Assembly (NCBI GenBank): GCA_037176725.1
Contig: JAZBRS010000026.1
Coordinates: 149,617,501 to 149,681,500 of the forward strand
Length of the DNA stretch: 64,000 bases
Reading direction: 5' to 3'
From: Posidonia oceanica
Taxonomy: Eukaryota > Streptophyta > Magnoliopsida > Alismatales > Posidoniaceae
The first letter of the stretch is position 1. The number at the start of each line of letters is the position of its first letter. The notes below the pieces were generated by a model. It worked only from the letters and a program-made list of their open reading frames with translations. It ran no database searches and was not told the origin of the DNA. Position numbers and translations under genes: made by a program. Positions 25,301 through 36,700 of this stretch are shown piece by piece.

Positions 25301-27474
25301 TGTAATATCCTGATTTTCCATAATACAATTGAGTTAATTATTTTGGAAAATCTTTCCCTGTTGTTGTTACTGTTGTTTGTGGCGTGTTGGGGTTGTGTGT
25401 CTTTTGTGGTTTGGTTTCTGGCTCCTCGGTGTTGTTTGGTGTGGTCGTAAGGAAGTGAGGGCTTGGTTGAAGGATGTTTGGGGCTTGTGTGTGGTTTGTG
25501 GTGGAAAATGGGTTAGAATGCAATTTGCCCATTTCTCCCACCGCACGTGCCCATTTCCTTCTTCCCCTTTTCTTCTTCCTTCCTTCCGTTTTCTCCACCC
25601 AATAGCCGATTGCAGCCTAAGCGATCGCCGACGGCTGGAGGAGATCGAGGAGGTGCGGCCAGTGTTGGAGGAGCATGGAGGCAATCCGGTGAGGAGGTGT
25701 GGTGCTCGTCGGCCGGAGGAGGCTGTGTTCGGCGACCGGCCGAGGTTTGGGGGCAGAGTGTTCGCCGGTGGTTGGTACGCATCTTCCCCTAGGATTTCTT
25801 TCCAATTCTTGCCTAGAATGCTTAGAATGCATGTGATCTAGCTATGCCATGACCATTGTAGGATTTCGTTTGGTTTTGAATGGTTTTTGGATTGGTTGTG
25901 GTTTGAATGGAAATAGGTTTTATTTGACTTCTTGAGCTTTGCGAATTTATATCTTGATGTATGATGCATGGATTGGTTTGATTTTTGTGCTCATGTGTAG
26001 AGCACTCGTGATGCTTTGATTCTAATATTTACTTGTAATTTATGGGTTTTTGTGGTGAGATCGGTTGGAGTTCCCATCTTGGGCAATTTGTTTTAGGTTT
26101 CGTTTTGGTTTTCTAAGATCGCCCCGATCGGTACGACCTTTATTTTCGGTATGCCGTTTTCGGTAGAAATCGGTACGACCCGCCATTTTCGGTGTCCCGT
26201 TTTGCTGTCAGTTTAGGCCAGATTCTGATTTCGGTGTGTCAAAATCGATCGGTCTGCCAATTTCTGTGTGGATCGGTTCGACCGGTGGGTTTGGTTCTAC
26301 CGAATCAGGGATTTTCGGTCTATCGATGGCATTTTTGGTGTGCCGTTTTTGGTCTGAGCCTGGACTCGGTGCCCAGAACAGTCTGTCGGTTGATTTGGTT
26401 CTCCCGAATCAGGGATTTTCGGTCGACCGGTACTGACTTTTTGGTGTGCCGTTTTTGGGTAAAATGGTTTCTAAAGAGAGAGAGATTTGGGTTTTCGAGG
26501 TATTTGGTTTTATTGTGTTTTGGCATGGTTTTGTGGATTATGAGGAAAGGTTTTGAAAGGATTTCTAAATGACTTTAGAAAAGAAATGCATGTTTGCGAA
26601 AAGAGTTTGAAAATGGTTTCCGTGGTTTTGAGGACCAAGAGACCGAAGCTTCTGACTGGCGATTAGGGGTGTTTGAATACACGCCCTATGGTCCAAGAGT
26701 CAGGTAGCCTAGGGTAAGCTTAGCGGTACAGTAAGCCCCATTGAAACAGACGGTCTACCCTCTGTGCCGGTGCTGGCTGGGGCTGGGGTTGGAGTCCCCA
26801 AACGCTCAAGCACCAAAGGGACGCCTGAGTGCGTAACCCCGTGTTGTTATGAGGTTGATCATGAAAATGATCATGATATAAATTGAGGGCTGAGTTCCTG
26901 GGGCGGATTGTTCTCCCACACGGGGTAGTCTTCCGCGGCATTGCAGCCAAGAGATGCGTGTGTCATCTGCAACTGCTTGTGGCTAGTGTCATTCACCTGT
27001 GGCCAGGGTGTTCGATGATATTTGGAATCGATGTGTGTGTGAGTGTGGATTTTGAGATGAATTGTGATGTATTTGAGATTGCATGTTTTAGAAAAATGTG
27101 GATAGCTTTATAAAAGCATGTGAATTGATATTAATGAATGGTATGCTTTTTAAATAGCATAGACTGCTGTAATTTCTGATGTTTATTGCTTTGGTAATTT
27201 TTTCTACTGCCGTTTGCCGTGGTTTTGGATGGCACGTACTGGGTGACTTAGATGTCACTCATGTGTGTTTTGTGTTTGGTTTTCAGGTGTAGGGTCGAGG
27301 TACAGTCCAGTCTGGTGCTTGTTTAGGAGCCACGTAGCCGCACACTGGGGATCTTGGGAGTATTTTAATAATTTTGTAAAAGATTTAAATTTGTTCTCAA
27401 ATGTAATTAATTGTTTATTCTTTTAAATATCATTTGGGTAGGTGATGCTATGTGGTCGCACAGGGGGCGTGACA
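25301..27474 (+). mobile_element. K2 5' LTR (Tekay/Del), 2174 bp
   Basis: It starts TGTAATATCCTGATTTTCC and ends GGGCGTGACA. It has exactly the same length as the 3' LTR at 32247-34420. I count about 24 substitutions and no indels between them, unevenly placed (see findings). It carries repeated CGGTACGACC, CGGTCGACCGG-type words around 26120-26440. Several ORFs of 60-150 codons occur in it and in the K1 LTRs, but they are chance frames in non-coding DNA. Confidence 0.95.
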
Positions 27475-27478
27475 GGAG

Positions 27479-27490
27479 TGGTATCAGAGC
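27479..27490 (+). other. K2 primer binding site, initiator tRNA-Met
   Basis: TGGTATCAGAGC, four bases after the LTR, is the canonical initiator-methionine tRNA complement used by most plant chromoviruses and Copia elements. Confidence 0.95.
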
Positions 27491-27504
27491 TCTAGGTTCA
27501 CTAA

Positions 27505-28737
27505 GTGCACCAGCTTAGTAGTGTCCGGTCTAGTGGCTTCGTTGGACTGTGTCGTCTTGTGTTTGCACCTGATCTTTTGTTTCTTGTCTTTGTTGTGGCT
27601 TTAGCTAGTTGGCACCTAAGGGGCAAAGGCAAGGGGAGGGTTTCTGCATCTACTTCTGGCTTGGAGGATGAAGGTGGTTGGATGGGAGTTCAGTTAGAGT
27701 TGGGGGAAATGGTGTGGGGACTCATGCAATCGCTTGGAAAGAGTAGTTCCAGTGAGGCCAAGGGTGACCCATGGATTTCCCAGTTCCGTAAGCTTGGTGC
27801 GCCGAACTTCGATGGCAAGGGCAAGCCAGAGGATGCGGAATCTTGGCTCTCAGAGGTTGAGAAGATTCTGGAGAGTCTGGAGTGTCCGGAGGAGAAGTGG
27901 GTTCATCTGGCAACCTTCCAGTTCAAGGGTGAAGCCAGCCAGTGGTGGAAGTCTGCGCGCCGTCTCAAGTTTCCCGATGCAGATCTGCTTGCTATACCCT
28001 GGGAAGAGTTCCGGGAGGTGTTCTACGAGCAGTATTTCCTCGAGTATGAGCGGGATCGCTTGGATAGGGACTTCCAGAATTTGAAGCAGGAGAGCATGTC
28101 TGTGGTGGAATACGAGGCAGCTTTCACTCGGTTGGAGCAGTTTGCTCAGGTGTTTGACACGGAAAGACGCCGAGCTAAGAAGTTTGTGGAAGGGTTGGTG
28201 CCAGCTCTTCAGTTAAGGGTTTTGGGTTTCAGATGCCTGACCTTGGCTGATGCTGTGGAGCTTGCGGCCAGGTATGAAGATGACCGCAAGCTGTTTCTGG
28301 AAGAACTCTCCAAAGGGAAGGGGAAGTCGTCCTCTCAGCGGCCTTCTATTTCTGGAGGTCTGAGCTCTAGTAGTTCTGGGAGCTCAGGGAAGAAGAGGAA
28401 GGAGCATTCCGATTCTGTTGCTGAGGAGGGACGCAGTTCTTTTGAAAGAGGGAGTTCTGGATACAGCCAGACAGGCTCGAGTGGAGGTCCAAAAACTTGT
28501 TTCAAGTGTGGAAAGCCAGGACACATTGCTATGTATTGCGCTAGTAAATTGCAGAACCCAGGCCCTGTGAGATGCTACAATTGCGGGAAGACTGGGCATA
28601 TTCAGCGGAGCTGTCCTGAGCCTCCAAAGCCTGCTGGAGATGCACCTCGTCAACCGACCAGGGGACGAGTGTTTTCCATAGCCGCTCCTGATGCTGGACC
28701 CTCAAGGGATGTTGTAGAGGGTAAGGAGCGAGAGTGA
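27505..28737 (+). CDS. K2 gag (Tekay), open but without a clear start
   Basis: A 410-codon open frame. Its core gag motifs are WLSEVEKILESLECPEEK (about residues 110-130), FKGEASQWW and EYEAAFTRLEQFAQVF. A serine-rich linker and two CCHC knuckles follow, CFKCGKPGHIAMYC and CYNCGKTGHIQRSC, which package RNA. The first codon of the open frame (27505) is GTG and is not a credible plant start. The probable ancestral start aligns at 27609 but is now TTG, and one extra G just after it shifts the frame. The first ATG in the open frame lies near 27682 (WMGVQLELG). Apart from the start, this is the best preserved element gene in the window. Unspliced translation ends KERE then TGA. Confidence 0.85.
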   Translation: MHQLSSVRSSGFVGLCRLVFAPDLLFLVFVVALASWHLRGKGKGRVSASTSGLEDEGGWMGVQLELGEMVWGLMQSLGKSSSSEAKGDPWISQFRKLGAPNFDGKGKPEDAESWLSEVEKILESLECPEEKWVHLATFQFKGEASQWWKSARRLKFPDADLLAIPWEEFREVFYEQYFLEYERDRLDRDFQNLKQESMSVVEYEAAFTRLEQFAQVFDTERRRAKKFVEGLVPALQLRVLGFRCLTLADAVELAARYEDDRKLFLEELSKGKGKSSSQRPSISGGLSSSSSGSSGKKRKEHSDSVAEEGRSSFERGSSGYSQTGSSGGPKTCFKCGKPGHIAMYCASKLQNPGPVRCYNCGKTGHIQRSCPEPPKPAGDAPRQPTRGRVFSIAAPDAGPSRDVVEGKERE

Positions 28738-28827
28738 TTTGTGTTATGGACCTCTGTGGTGTAATATGTATCCAGTACTTTTCCCTATTAATGGATGTGT
28801 GGTTGTTGTTGTGTTGTGCTTTACCAG
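28721..28827 (+). other. Predicted gag-pol intron of K2, 107 nt
   Basis: The donor GAGG/GTAAGG and acceptor GCTTTACCAG/GT are identical to those of K1. The intron is one base shorter, so unspliced gag and pol are in different frames here. Splicing nevertheless joins VVEG to GSCLVAGN in frame. Conserved splice sites with a variable intron length support a real intron. Confidence 0.7.
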
Positions 28828-31800
28828 GTTCTTGTCTTGTGGCTGGTAATATGGCCAGAGTTTTGTTTGACTTAGGGAGTTCTTACTCATTTATATCAGT
28901 CGTTTGCAGCTGAGCTTGGCCTGAGACCGGCAAGATTAGCATTTCATCTTGATGTGGTGACTCCTTTAGGGGAGCACAACCTGGTATGGAAGTTTCTGTG
29001 GTCCATTGGTGTGAAGTTGGGAGAGATGGACTTCAAGGCCAGTCTGATAGTTATGGACATGTAGGAGTATGATGTCATACTGGGAATGGACTGGCTGGCG
29101 CAATATTCAGCTGTAATTGACTGTGCCAAGAAGACTGTGGTGGCGGATTGTCCTAGTTAGGGATGGTGTTTGGTCCAAGGGGTTAAACCTGGAGGGCCAA
29201 AGAAGATCATTTCAGCAATGAAGGCCTACCGCCATTTAGCAAGAGGCAGTGTGGGCTACCTGGCCAGTGTGACTGTGTCCTCTTCATCTGTTGTGAGGAT
29301 ACAGGACATACCAGTGGTTTGTAGGTATCTAGATGTGTTTCTGGAGGACCTACCTGGTATGCCGCCGCATAGGGAGCTGGAGTTCCAGATAGATTTGGTG
29401 CCTGGTTCTGGTGCTATTTCGAAAGCCCCGTATAGAATGGCGCCTGTCGAATTGAGGGAGCTCAGTTGTCAGTTGCAAGAACTGCTAGACAGAGGGTTCA
29501 TCCGGCCCAGTGTTTCTCCTTGGGGTGCGCCGGTTTTGTTCGTCAAGAAGAAAGATGGTACTCTCAGATTGTGCATTGATTATAGAATGCTGAATTAGAT
29601 TACCATCAAGAACAAGTACCCTTTGCCTAAGATTGATGACCTGTTTGACCAGTTGCAGGGAGCGTCTGTCTTTTCCAAGATAAACTTGAGGTCAGGTTAT
29701 CATCAGCTCCGAATTCGGGAGTTCAATGTTCAAAAGACAGCTTTTCAGACTCAGTATGGCCACTATGAGTTTAGGGTCATGCCATTTGGATTGACCAATG
29801 CACCACCAGCTTTCATGGACCTGATGAACAGGGTGTTCAGGCCCTATCTAGATCAGTTTGTGGTTGTTTTTGTGGATGACGTGCTAGTATACTCTCCTGA
29901 TGTAGAGACTCACAGAATGCATTTGAAGGCAATTTTGGAGACTTTGAGGCAGAATCAGATCTTTGCAAAGTTCTCCAACTGTGAGTTCTGGCTTGAGGAG
30001 GTTGCTTTTCTTGGCCACGTCATCTCTAGTGCAGGAATCAAGGTTGATCCGGCCAAGGTTGAGGCTGTGAGCAGTTGAGTTAGGCTGAAGACCGTCTCTG
30101 AGATCAGAAGTTTTCTCGGTTTGGCTAGATATTATCGGAGGTTTATTCAGGATTTCTCTAAGATTGCTGAACCTCTGACTAGATTGACCCGGAAGGAAGT
30201 CTCTTTTGTGTGGGATTGGCGGTGTGAAGAGAGTTTCCTTGAGTTGAAGACTCGCCTGGTCTCATCTCCAGTCCTAACTTTACCCTCTGGGAGTGGTGGT
30301 TTCTCGGTCTACAGTGATGCCTGTGGATCTAGGTTGGGGTGTGTTTTGATGCAGCATGGTAGAGTTGTGGCTTATGCATCTCGGCAACTCAAAGACCATG
30401 AGAAGAATTACCCCACTCATGATTTGGAGCTTGCTGCTGTGGTTTTTGCCTTGAAGATTTGGAGGCACTACCTCTATGGCGAATAGTTTGAGATCTTCAC
30501 AGATCACAAGAGCCTGAAATACATTTTCACTCAGAAGGATTTGAACCTGAGACAGAGGAGCTGGGTGGAGTATCTGAAAGATTATGATTTCAGTCTATCC
30601 TACCACCCAGGGAAGGCTAATGTGGTTGCTGATGCTTTGAGTAGGCGTGCCTACTCGGTGGCCACCCTGATGATTAGAGAATGGCATCTTCTTGAGGGGT
30701 TGGTTGAGTGCAAACCACAGAGGCAGTCTCGGGATTTAGGCAGAGTGTGTTTGGCTAACTTGTCAGTTCGCCCAAGGCTGTGGAAGCAGTGGTAGCGGCT
30801 CAGCAGTTTGATCCTTTTGTACTTGGAATCTGGAAGAAGATGGAGGCAAGAGAGGCACCCCATTTCTCTGTTGGGGTAGATGGTGGGCTTAGATTTGACT
30901 TGCGTCTGTATGTACCTCAAATGGAGGAGGTGAAGCAGAGCTTGTTGGATGAGGCTCATCGATCCAGGTATTCCGTTCATCCCAGGAGCACCAAGATGTT
31001 TAAGGATCTGAAGAGGAATTTTTGGTGGCCTGGAATGAAGAAGGAGATAGCTGAGCATGTGGCTAAGTGTACAACCTGCCAGATGGTGAAGATTGAGCAT
31101 CAGAAGCCTACAGGATTGCTGCAACCTTTGGATATTCCGGTATGGAAATGGGAGTAGGTGTTTATGGATTTCGTGATTGGATTGCCCAGAAGCAGGAGAA
31201 AGAATGATTCTGTGTGGGTGATCGTGAATAGGCTCACGAAATCGGCACATTTCCTACCTTTGAGGGTGAATCTTCCTTTGCAGCAATTGGCAGAGTTGTA
31301 TGTGTCTGAGATTGTCTGGTTGCATGGAGTGCCAGTCTCCATTGTGTCTGACAGAGATGCCCGTTTCACTTCGAGGTTCTGGAAAGCATTGCAAGAGGCT
31401 TTTGGTACTGTGTTGAATTACAGTACAGCTTTCCACCCTCAGACGGATGGTCAGACGGAGAGGACTATTCAGACGTTGGAAGACATGTTGCAGGCCTGTG
31501 CTCTGGATTTTAGGGGTTGCTGGGAAGAGCACCTGCCGCTAGTGGAGTTTGCCTACAATAATAATTTTCACTCCAGCATTGGGATGGCTCCATTTGAGGC
31601 ATTGTATGGGAGGCCATGCCGAACACCCACCTGTTGGAGCGATGTAGGAGAGCGCCAGCTTGTTGGACCAGAGATTGTGCAGCAATACCAAGAGAAAGTG
31701 GATTTGATCAAGAAGAGATTGCTGACTACGCAGAGCAGGCAGAAGAGTTATGCAGATAGGAGGCGAAGGCCTTTGGAATTCGAGGTAGGAGACTTCGTTT

Positions 31801-32204
31801 TCCTGAAGGTGTCACCAACTAAAGGGGTTGCGAGGTTTGGGAAGCGAGGCAAGTTGAGTCCTCGGTATATTGGCTCCTATGAGATTGCTAGTAGAGTTGG
31901 TGAGGTGGCTTATAAGTTGGTTTTGCCACCAAAGCTCTCTGGAGTGCATAGCGTCTTCCATGTGTCGATGCTGAGGAAGTGTGTTGCTGGTGTTTCCCAG
32001 ATCTTACCAGTACGGCCAGAAGGATTGCAGCAGGACTTGTCCGTGGAAGAGGACGCTGTTCTGATTCTAGATCGTAAAGAGCAGGTTCTCAGGAACAAGG
32101 TTATTCCTTTGGTACTAGTTCAGTGGCAGCACTTTGGTGTGGAGGAAGCCACTTGGGAGCGGGAAGCGGATATGTATTCTAGATACCCTTATTTGTTCCA
32201 TTAG
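28828..32204 (+). pseudogene. K2 pol: protease, RT, RNase H, integrase, chromodomain; broken
   Basis: Domain order is as in K1 but complete to the end. Protease ARVLFDLGSS (DSG changed to DLG); [13 protein letters not shown], then [16 protein letters not shown] and [13 protein letters not shown]; RNase H near 30300-30490; integrase zinc finger near 30960-31100 (HPRSTKMF to CTTCQ); the DDE core near 31160-31500; and the C-terminal domain. It ends in a chromodomain (NKVIPLVLVQWQHFGVEEATW, then YPYLFH at 32204), which places it in the Tekay/Del clade and would target integration to heterochromatin. Stops are TAG 29062, 29158, 29596, 30484 and 31155 and TGA 30076. Indels near 28895 (2 nt) and 30780 (1 nt) shift the frame. 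Confidence 0.9.
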
Positions 32205-32246
32205 CTATGAATTTCGAGGACGAAAGTTCTTTTAAGGGTATTAGGA
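32205..32246 (+). other. K2 3' untranslated gap and degenerate polypurine region
   Basis: Forty-two bases separate the pol stop from the 3' LTR. The only purine-rich string before the LTR is AAGGGTATTAGGA, a poor polypurine tract. K1 has the related AAGGGTGTTAGAA. Confidence 0.6.
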
Positions 32247-34420
32247 TGTAATATCCTGATTTTTCATAATATAATTGAGTTAATTATTTTGGAAAATCTT
32301 TCCCTGTTGTTGTTGCTGTTGTTTGTGGTGTGTTGGGGTTGTGTGTCTTTGGTGGTTTGGTTTCTGACTCCTCGGTGTTGTTTGGTGTGGTCGTAAGGAA
32401 GTGAGGACTTTGTTGAAGGATGTTTGGGGCTTGTGTGTGGTTTGTGGTGGAAAATGGGTTAGAGTGCAATTTGCACATTTCTCCCACCACACGTGCCCAT
32501 TTCCTTCTTCCCCTTTTCTTCTTCCTTCCTTCCGTTTTCTCCACCCAATAGCCGATTGCAGCCTAAGCGATTGCCGACGGCTGGAGGAGATCGAGGAGGT
32601 GTGGCCAGTGTTGGAGGAGCATGGAGGCAAGCCGGTGAGGAGGTGTGGTGCTCGTCGGCCGGAGGAGGCTGTGTTCGGCGACCGGCCGAGGTTTGGGGGC
32701 AGAGTGTTCGCCGGTGGTTGGTACGCATCTTCCCCTAGGATTTCTTTCCAATTCTTGCCTAGAATGCTTAGAATGCATGTGATCTAGCTATGCCATGACC
32801 ATTGTAGGATTTCGTTTGGTTTTGAATGGTTTTTGGATTGGTTGTGGTTTGAATGGAAATAGGTTTTATTTGACTTCTTGAGCTTTGCGAATTTATATCT
32901 TGATGTATGATGCATGGATTGGTTTGATTTTTGTGCTCATGTGTAGAGCACTCGTGATGCTTTGATTCTAATATTTACTTGTAATTTATGGGTTTTTGTG
33001 GTGAGATCGGTTGGAGTTCCCATCTTGGGCAATTTGTTTTAGGTTTCGTTTTGGTTTTCTAAGATCGCCCCGATCGGTACGACCTTTATTTTCGGTATGC
33101 CGTTTTCGGTAGAAATCGGTACGACCCGCCATTTTCGGTGTCCCGTTTTGCTGTCAGTTTAGGCCAGATTCTGATTTCGGTGTGTCAAAATCGATCGGTC
33201 TGCCAATTTCTGTGTGGATCGGTTCGACCGGTGGGTTTGGTTCTACCGAATCAGGGATTTTCGGTCTATCGATGGCATTTTTGGTGTGCCGTTTTTGGTC
33301 TGAGCCTGGACTCGGTGCCCAGAACAGTCTGTCGGTTGATTTGGTTCTCCCGAATCAGGGATTTTCGGTCGACCGGTACTGACTTTTTGGTGTGCCGTTT
33401 TTGGGTAAAATGGTTTCTAAAGAGAGAGAGATTTGGGTTTTCGAGGTATTTGGTTTTATTGTGTTTTGGCATGGTTTTGTGGATTATGAGGAAAGGTTTT
33501 GAAAGGATTTCTAAATGACTTTAGAAAAGAAATGCATGTTTGCGAAAAGAGTTTGAAAATGGTTTCCGTGGTTTTGAGGACCAAGAGACCGAAGCTTCTG
33601 ACTGGCGATTAGGGGTGTTTGAATACACGCCCTATGGTCCAAGAGTCAGGTAGCCTAGGGTAAGCTTAGCGGTACAGTAAGCCCCATTGAAACAGACGGT
33701 CTACCCTCTGTGCCGGTGCTGGCTGGGGCTGGGGTTGGAGTCCCCAAACGCTCAGGCACCAAAGGGACGCCTGAGTGCGTAACCCCGTGTTGTTTTGAGG
33801 TTGATCATGAAAATGATCATGATATAAATTGAGGGCTGAGTTCCTGGGGCGGATTGTTCTCCCACATGGGGTAGTCTTCCGCGGCATTGCAGCCAAGAGA
33901 TGCGTGTGTCATCTGCAACTGCTTGTGGCTAGTGTCATTCACCTGTGGCCAGGGTGTTCGATGATATTTGGAATCGATGTGTGTGTGAGTGTAGATTTTG
34001 AGATGAATTGTGATGTATTTGAGATTGCATGTTTTAGAAAAATGTGGATAGCTTTATAAAAGCATGTGAATTGATATTAATGAATGGTATGCTTTTTAAA
34101 TAGCATAGACTGCTGTAATTTCTGATGTTTATTGCTTTGGTAATTTTTTCTACTGCCGTTTGCCGTGGTTTTGGATGGCACGTACTGGGTGACTTAGATG
34201 TCACTCATGTGTGTTTTGTGTTTGGTTTTCAGGTGTAGAGTCGAGGTACAGTCCAGTCTGGTGCTTGTTTAGGAGCCACGTAGCCGCACACTGGGGATAT
34301 TGAGAGTATTTTAATAATTTTGTAAAAGATTTAAATTTGTTCTCAAATGTAATTAATTGTTTATTCTTTTAAATATCATTTGGGTAGTTGATGCTATTTG
34401 GTCGCGCAGGGGGCGTGACA
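32247..34420 (+). mobile_element. K2 3' LTR (Tekay/Del), 2174 bp
   Basis: Partner of 25301-27474 with the same TG...CA ends. Followed by the GTAGG duplication and then by K1 coding sequence. Confidence 0.95.
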
Positions 34421-34544
34421 GTAGGTTCTCTGGAACAAGGTTATTCCTTTGGTACTGGTTCAGTGGCAGAATCATGGTGTGGAGGAAGCCATTTGGGAGC
34501 GGGAAGCGGATATGTATTCTAGATACCCTTATTTGTTCCATTAG
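34421..34544 (+). pseudogene. K1 chromodomain C-terminus, resumed after K2
   Basis: Starts with the second GTAGG copy. Translation gives NKVIPLVLVQW, NHGVEEAIWEREADMY and YPYLFH, then TAG at 34542. It matches the K2 chromodomain tail closely and completes the reading interrupted at 25300. Confidence 0.9.
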
Positions 34545-34586
34545 CTGTGAATTTCGTAGACGAAATTTCTTTTAAGGGTGTTAGAA

Positions 34587-36695
34587 TGTAATATCCTAAT
34601 TTTCCATAATATAATTTGAGTTAATTATTTTTGGAAAATCATTCCCTGTTGTTGTTATGTGTTGGTGTTTGTGTGTCTCTGGTAGTTTTGTTTCTGACTC
34701 CTCGGAGTTGTTTGGTGTGGCCGAGAGAAAGTAGGGGCTTGAGTGCAAGGAAGTTGGGGGTTTGTTTGAGATTTGTGGAAAGAGAGGGAGGGAAATGCAA
34801 TTTCCTCATTTTCTTCCCCACATGTGCCCTTTTTCATTTTCTTTTCCCTTCTTTCTTTCTTTTCTTCCTCATTTTCCACCACCATCGACGATTGCTGCCA
34901 CCTTGTGGATCGCCGACGGTTGGAGGAGGAAGAGGAGGAAAGGCCGGTGCTTGGAGGATGAGCGGAAGGCAAGCCAGAGAGGGTTCTTGTGCTCGACAGC
35001 CGGAGGAGGTGGTTTTGCTCACCGGAGGCCGGAGTTGGAGGTTGAGAGTTCGCCAGAGTGGTGTGCGTTCTCCCCCTCGATTCCTTCCTAGAATTCATGC
35101 CTAAATGCTTTGAATGCATGTGATCTAGCTATGCCATGATAATTGTAGGATTTTATTTGGTTTTGAATGGTTTTTGAAAGAAATGTGGATTGAATGGAAA
35201 TAGGTTTTATTTGAGCCTCTAAGCTTTGCGATTTTATATCTTGATGTATAATGCATGGAATGGTTTGATTTTTGTGCTCAAGTGTAGATCTCGAGCAAGA
35301 CTTTGATTCTAGTATTTACTCGTGATTTGTGAATTTTTGTGGTAGAATCGATTGAGGTGCCAAGTTTGGGTGATTTGTTTTGGTTACTGTTTTTGAATGG
35401 TATGCTGATTTCTATAGAAAATCGGTACACCGGTCCATATCCGTCTTCGTTTTGCTGTTAGATTTAGACCAGAACCCAGAAACGGTCCACCGATGGATTT
35501 TGATCTTCTGAATCAAGGAATTTCGATCGACCGGTGACAATTTCGGTATTCCGTTTTAGGTCTAAAATCTGAACTTGGACCCAGATTTCGGTCAACCAGT
35601 GGATTTCGGTCTTCCGAATCAGAGGAAAAATTGTTTCTAAAGAAGAAAGATTTGGGTTTTCGATGTATTTGGCTTTATTATGATTTGAGATGGTTTTATG
35701 GATGTTTTGATGAGATGTGAGATTTGTGGATTATGAGAAATGATTTTGAAAAGATTTCCAAAAGATTTTGGAAAAGAATTGCATGTTTGTGAAAAGAGTT
35801 TGGAAATAGTTTCCGTAGTTTTGGAAGGACCAATAAACCGAAGTTTCTGACTAGTGGATAGGGGTGTTTGAACACACTTGTTGGTTCAAGACTCAGGTAG
35901 CCTAGGGTGAGGTTAGCGGTATAGCAGGACCCGTTGAAACAGACGGACTACCTTCTATGCCGGTGCTGGCTGGGGCTGGGGTTGGAGCCCCAAACGCTCG
36001 GGCACCAAGGGGCGCCAGAGTGCATAACCCCGTGTTGATAATGATCTTGATCATGGAAATGATCTTGATATAAATTGAGGGCTGAGTTCCTAGGGCGGAT
36101 TGTTCTCCCACATGGGGTAGTTTTCCACGGCATTGTAGTCGAGAGATGCGTGTGTCATCTGCAACTGCTTATGGCTGGTGTCGTTCACTTGTGGCCAGGG
36201 TGTTCGATTTGATTTGGAATCGATGTGTGTGTGAGTGTGGTTTTGAGAGGGATTTGTGATGGATTTGAGAAATGCATGGTTTTGTAGAAAATGTGGATAG
36301 CTTTATAAAAGCATGTGGTTTTCAAAAATGAATGTTATGCTTTTAAATAGCATGGATTACTGTGGTTTATGATGGTTTTGGATTTTTATTGTGCTAGTTA
36401 ATATTTTGCTTCCATTTGCCGTAGTTTTGGGTGGCACGTACTAGGTGACTTAGATGTCACTCACGTGTGTTTTGTTTGGTTTTCAGGTGCAAAGTTGAGG
36501 TATAGTCCAGCTTGGTGCATGTTTAGGAGCCACCTAGCCGCACACTGAGGATCTTGGAAGTATTATAAATGTTTTGTAATAGTTTTGTAAAATTTTTAAA
36601 TTGTTGTCAAATGTAATTAAATGATTATTTATTTAATGCTTGTTTAAATATCATTTGGGTAGTTGATGCTATTTTGGTCGCACCGGGGCGTGACA
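34587..36695 (+). mobile_element. K1 3' LTR (Tekay/Del), 2109 bp
   Basis: It starts TGTAATATCCTAATTTTCC and ends GGGGCGTGACA, followed by the target duplication CTTCG (36696-36700). It shares the overall layout of the K1 5' LTR, with indels as described there. Confidence 0.95.
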
Positions 36696-36700
36696 CTTCG

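Noticed and set aside
25338..25841. ORFs of 80-150 codons at the start of the Tekay LTRs, repeated at 32280-32787 and 34631-35119
   Set aside because: They lie in LTR sequence, differ in frame and reading between LTR copies, and show no domain.
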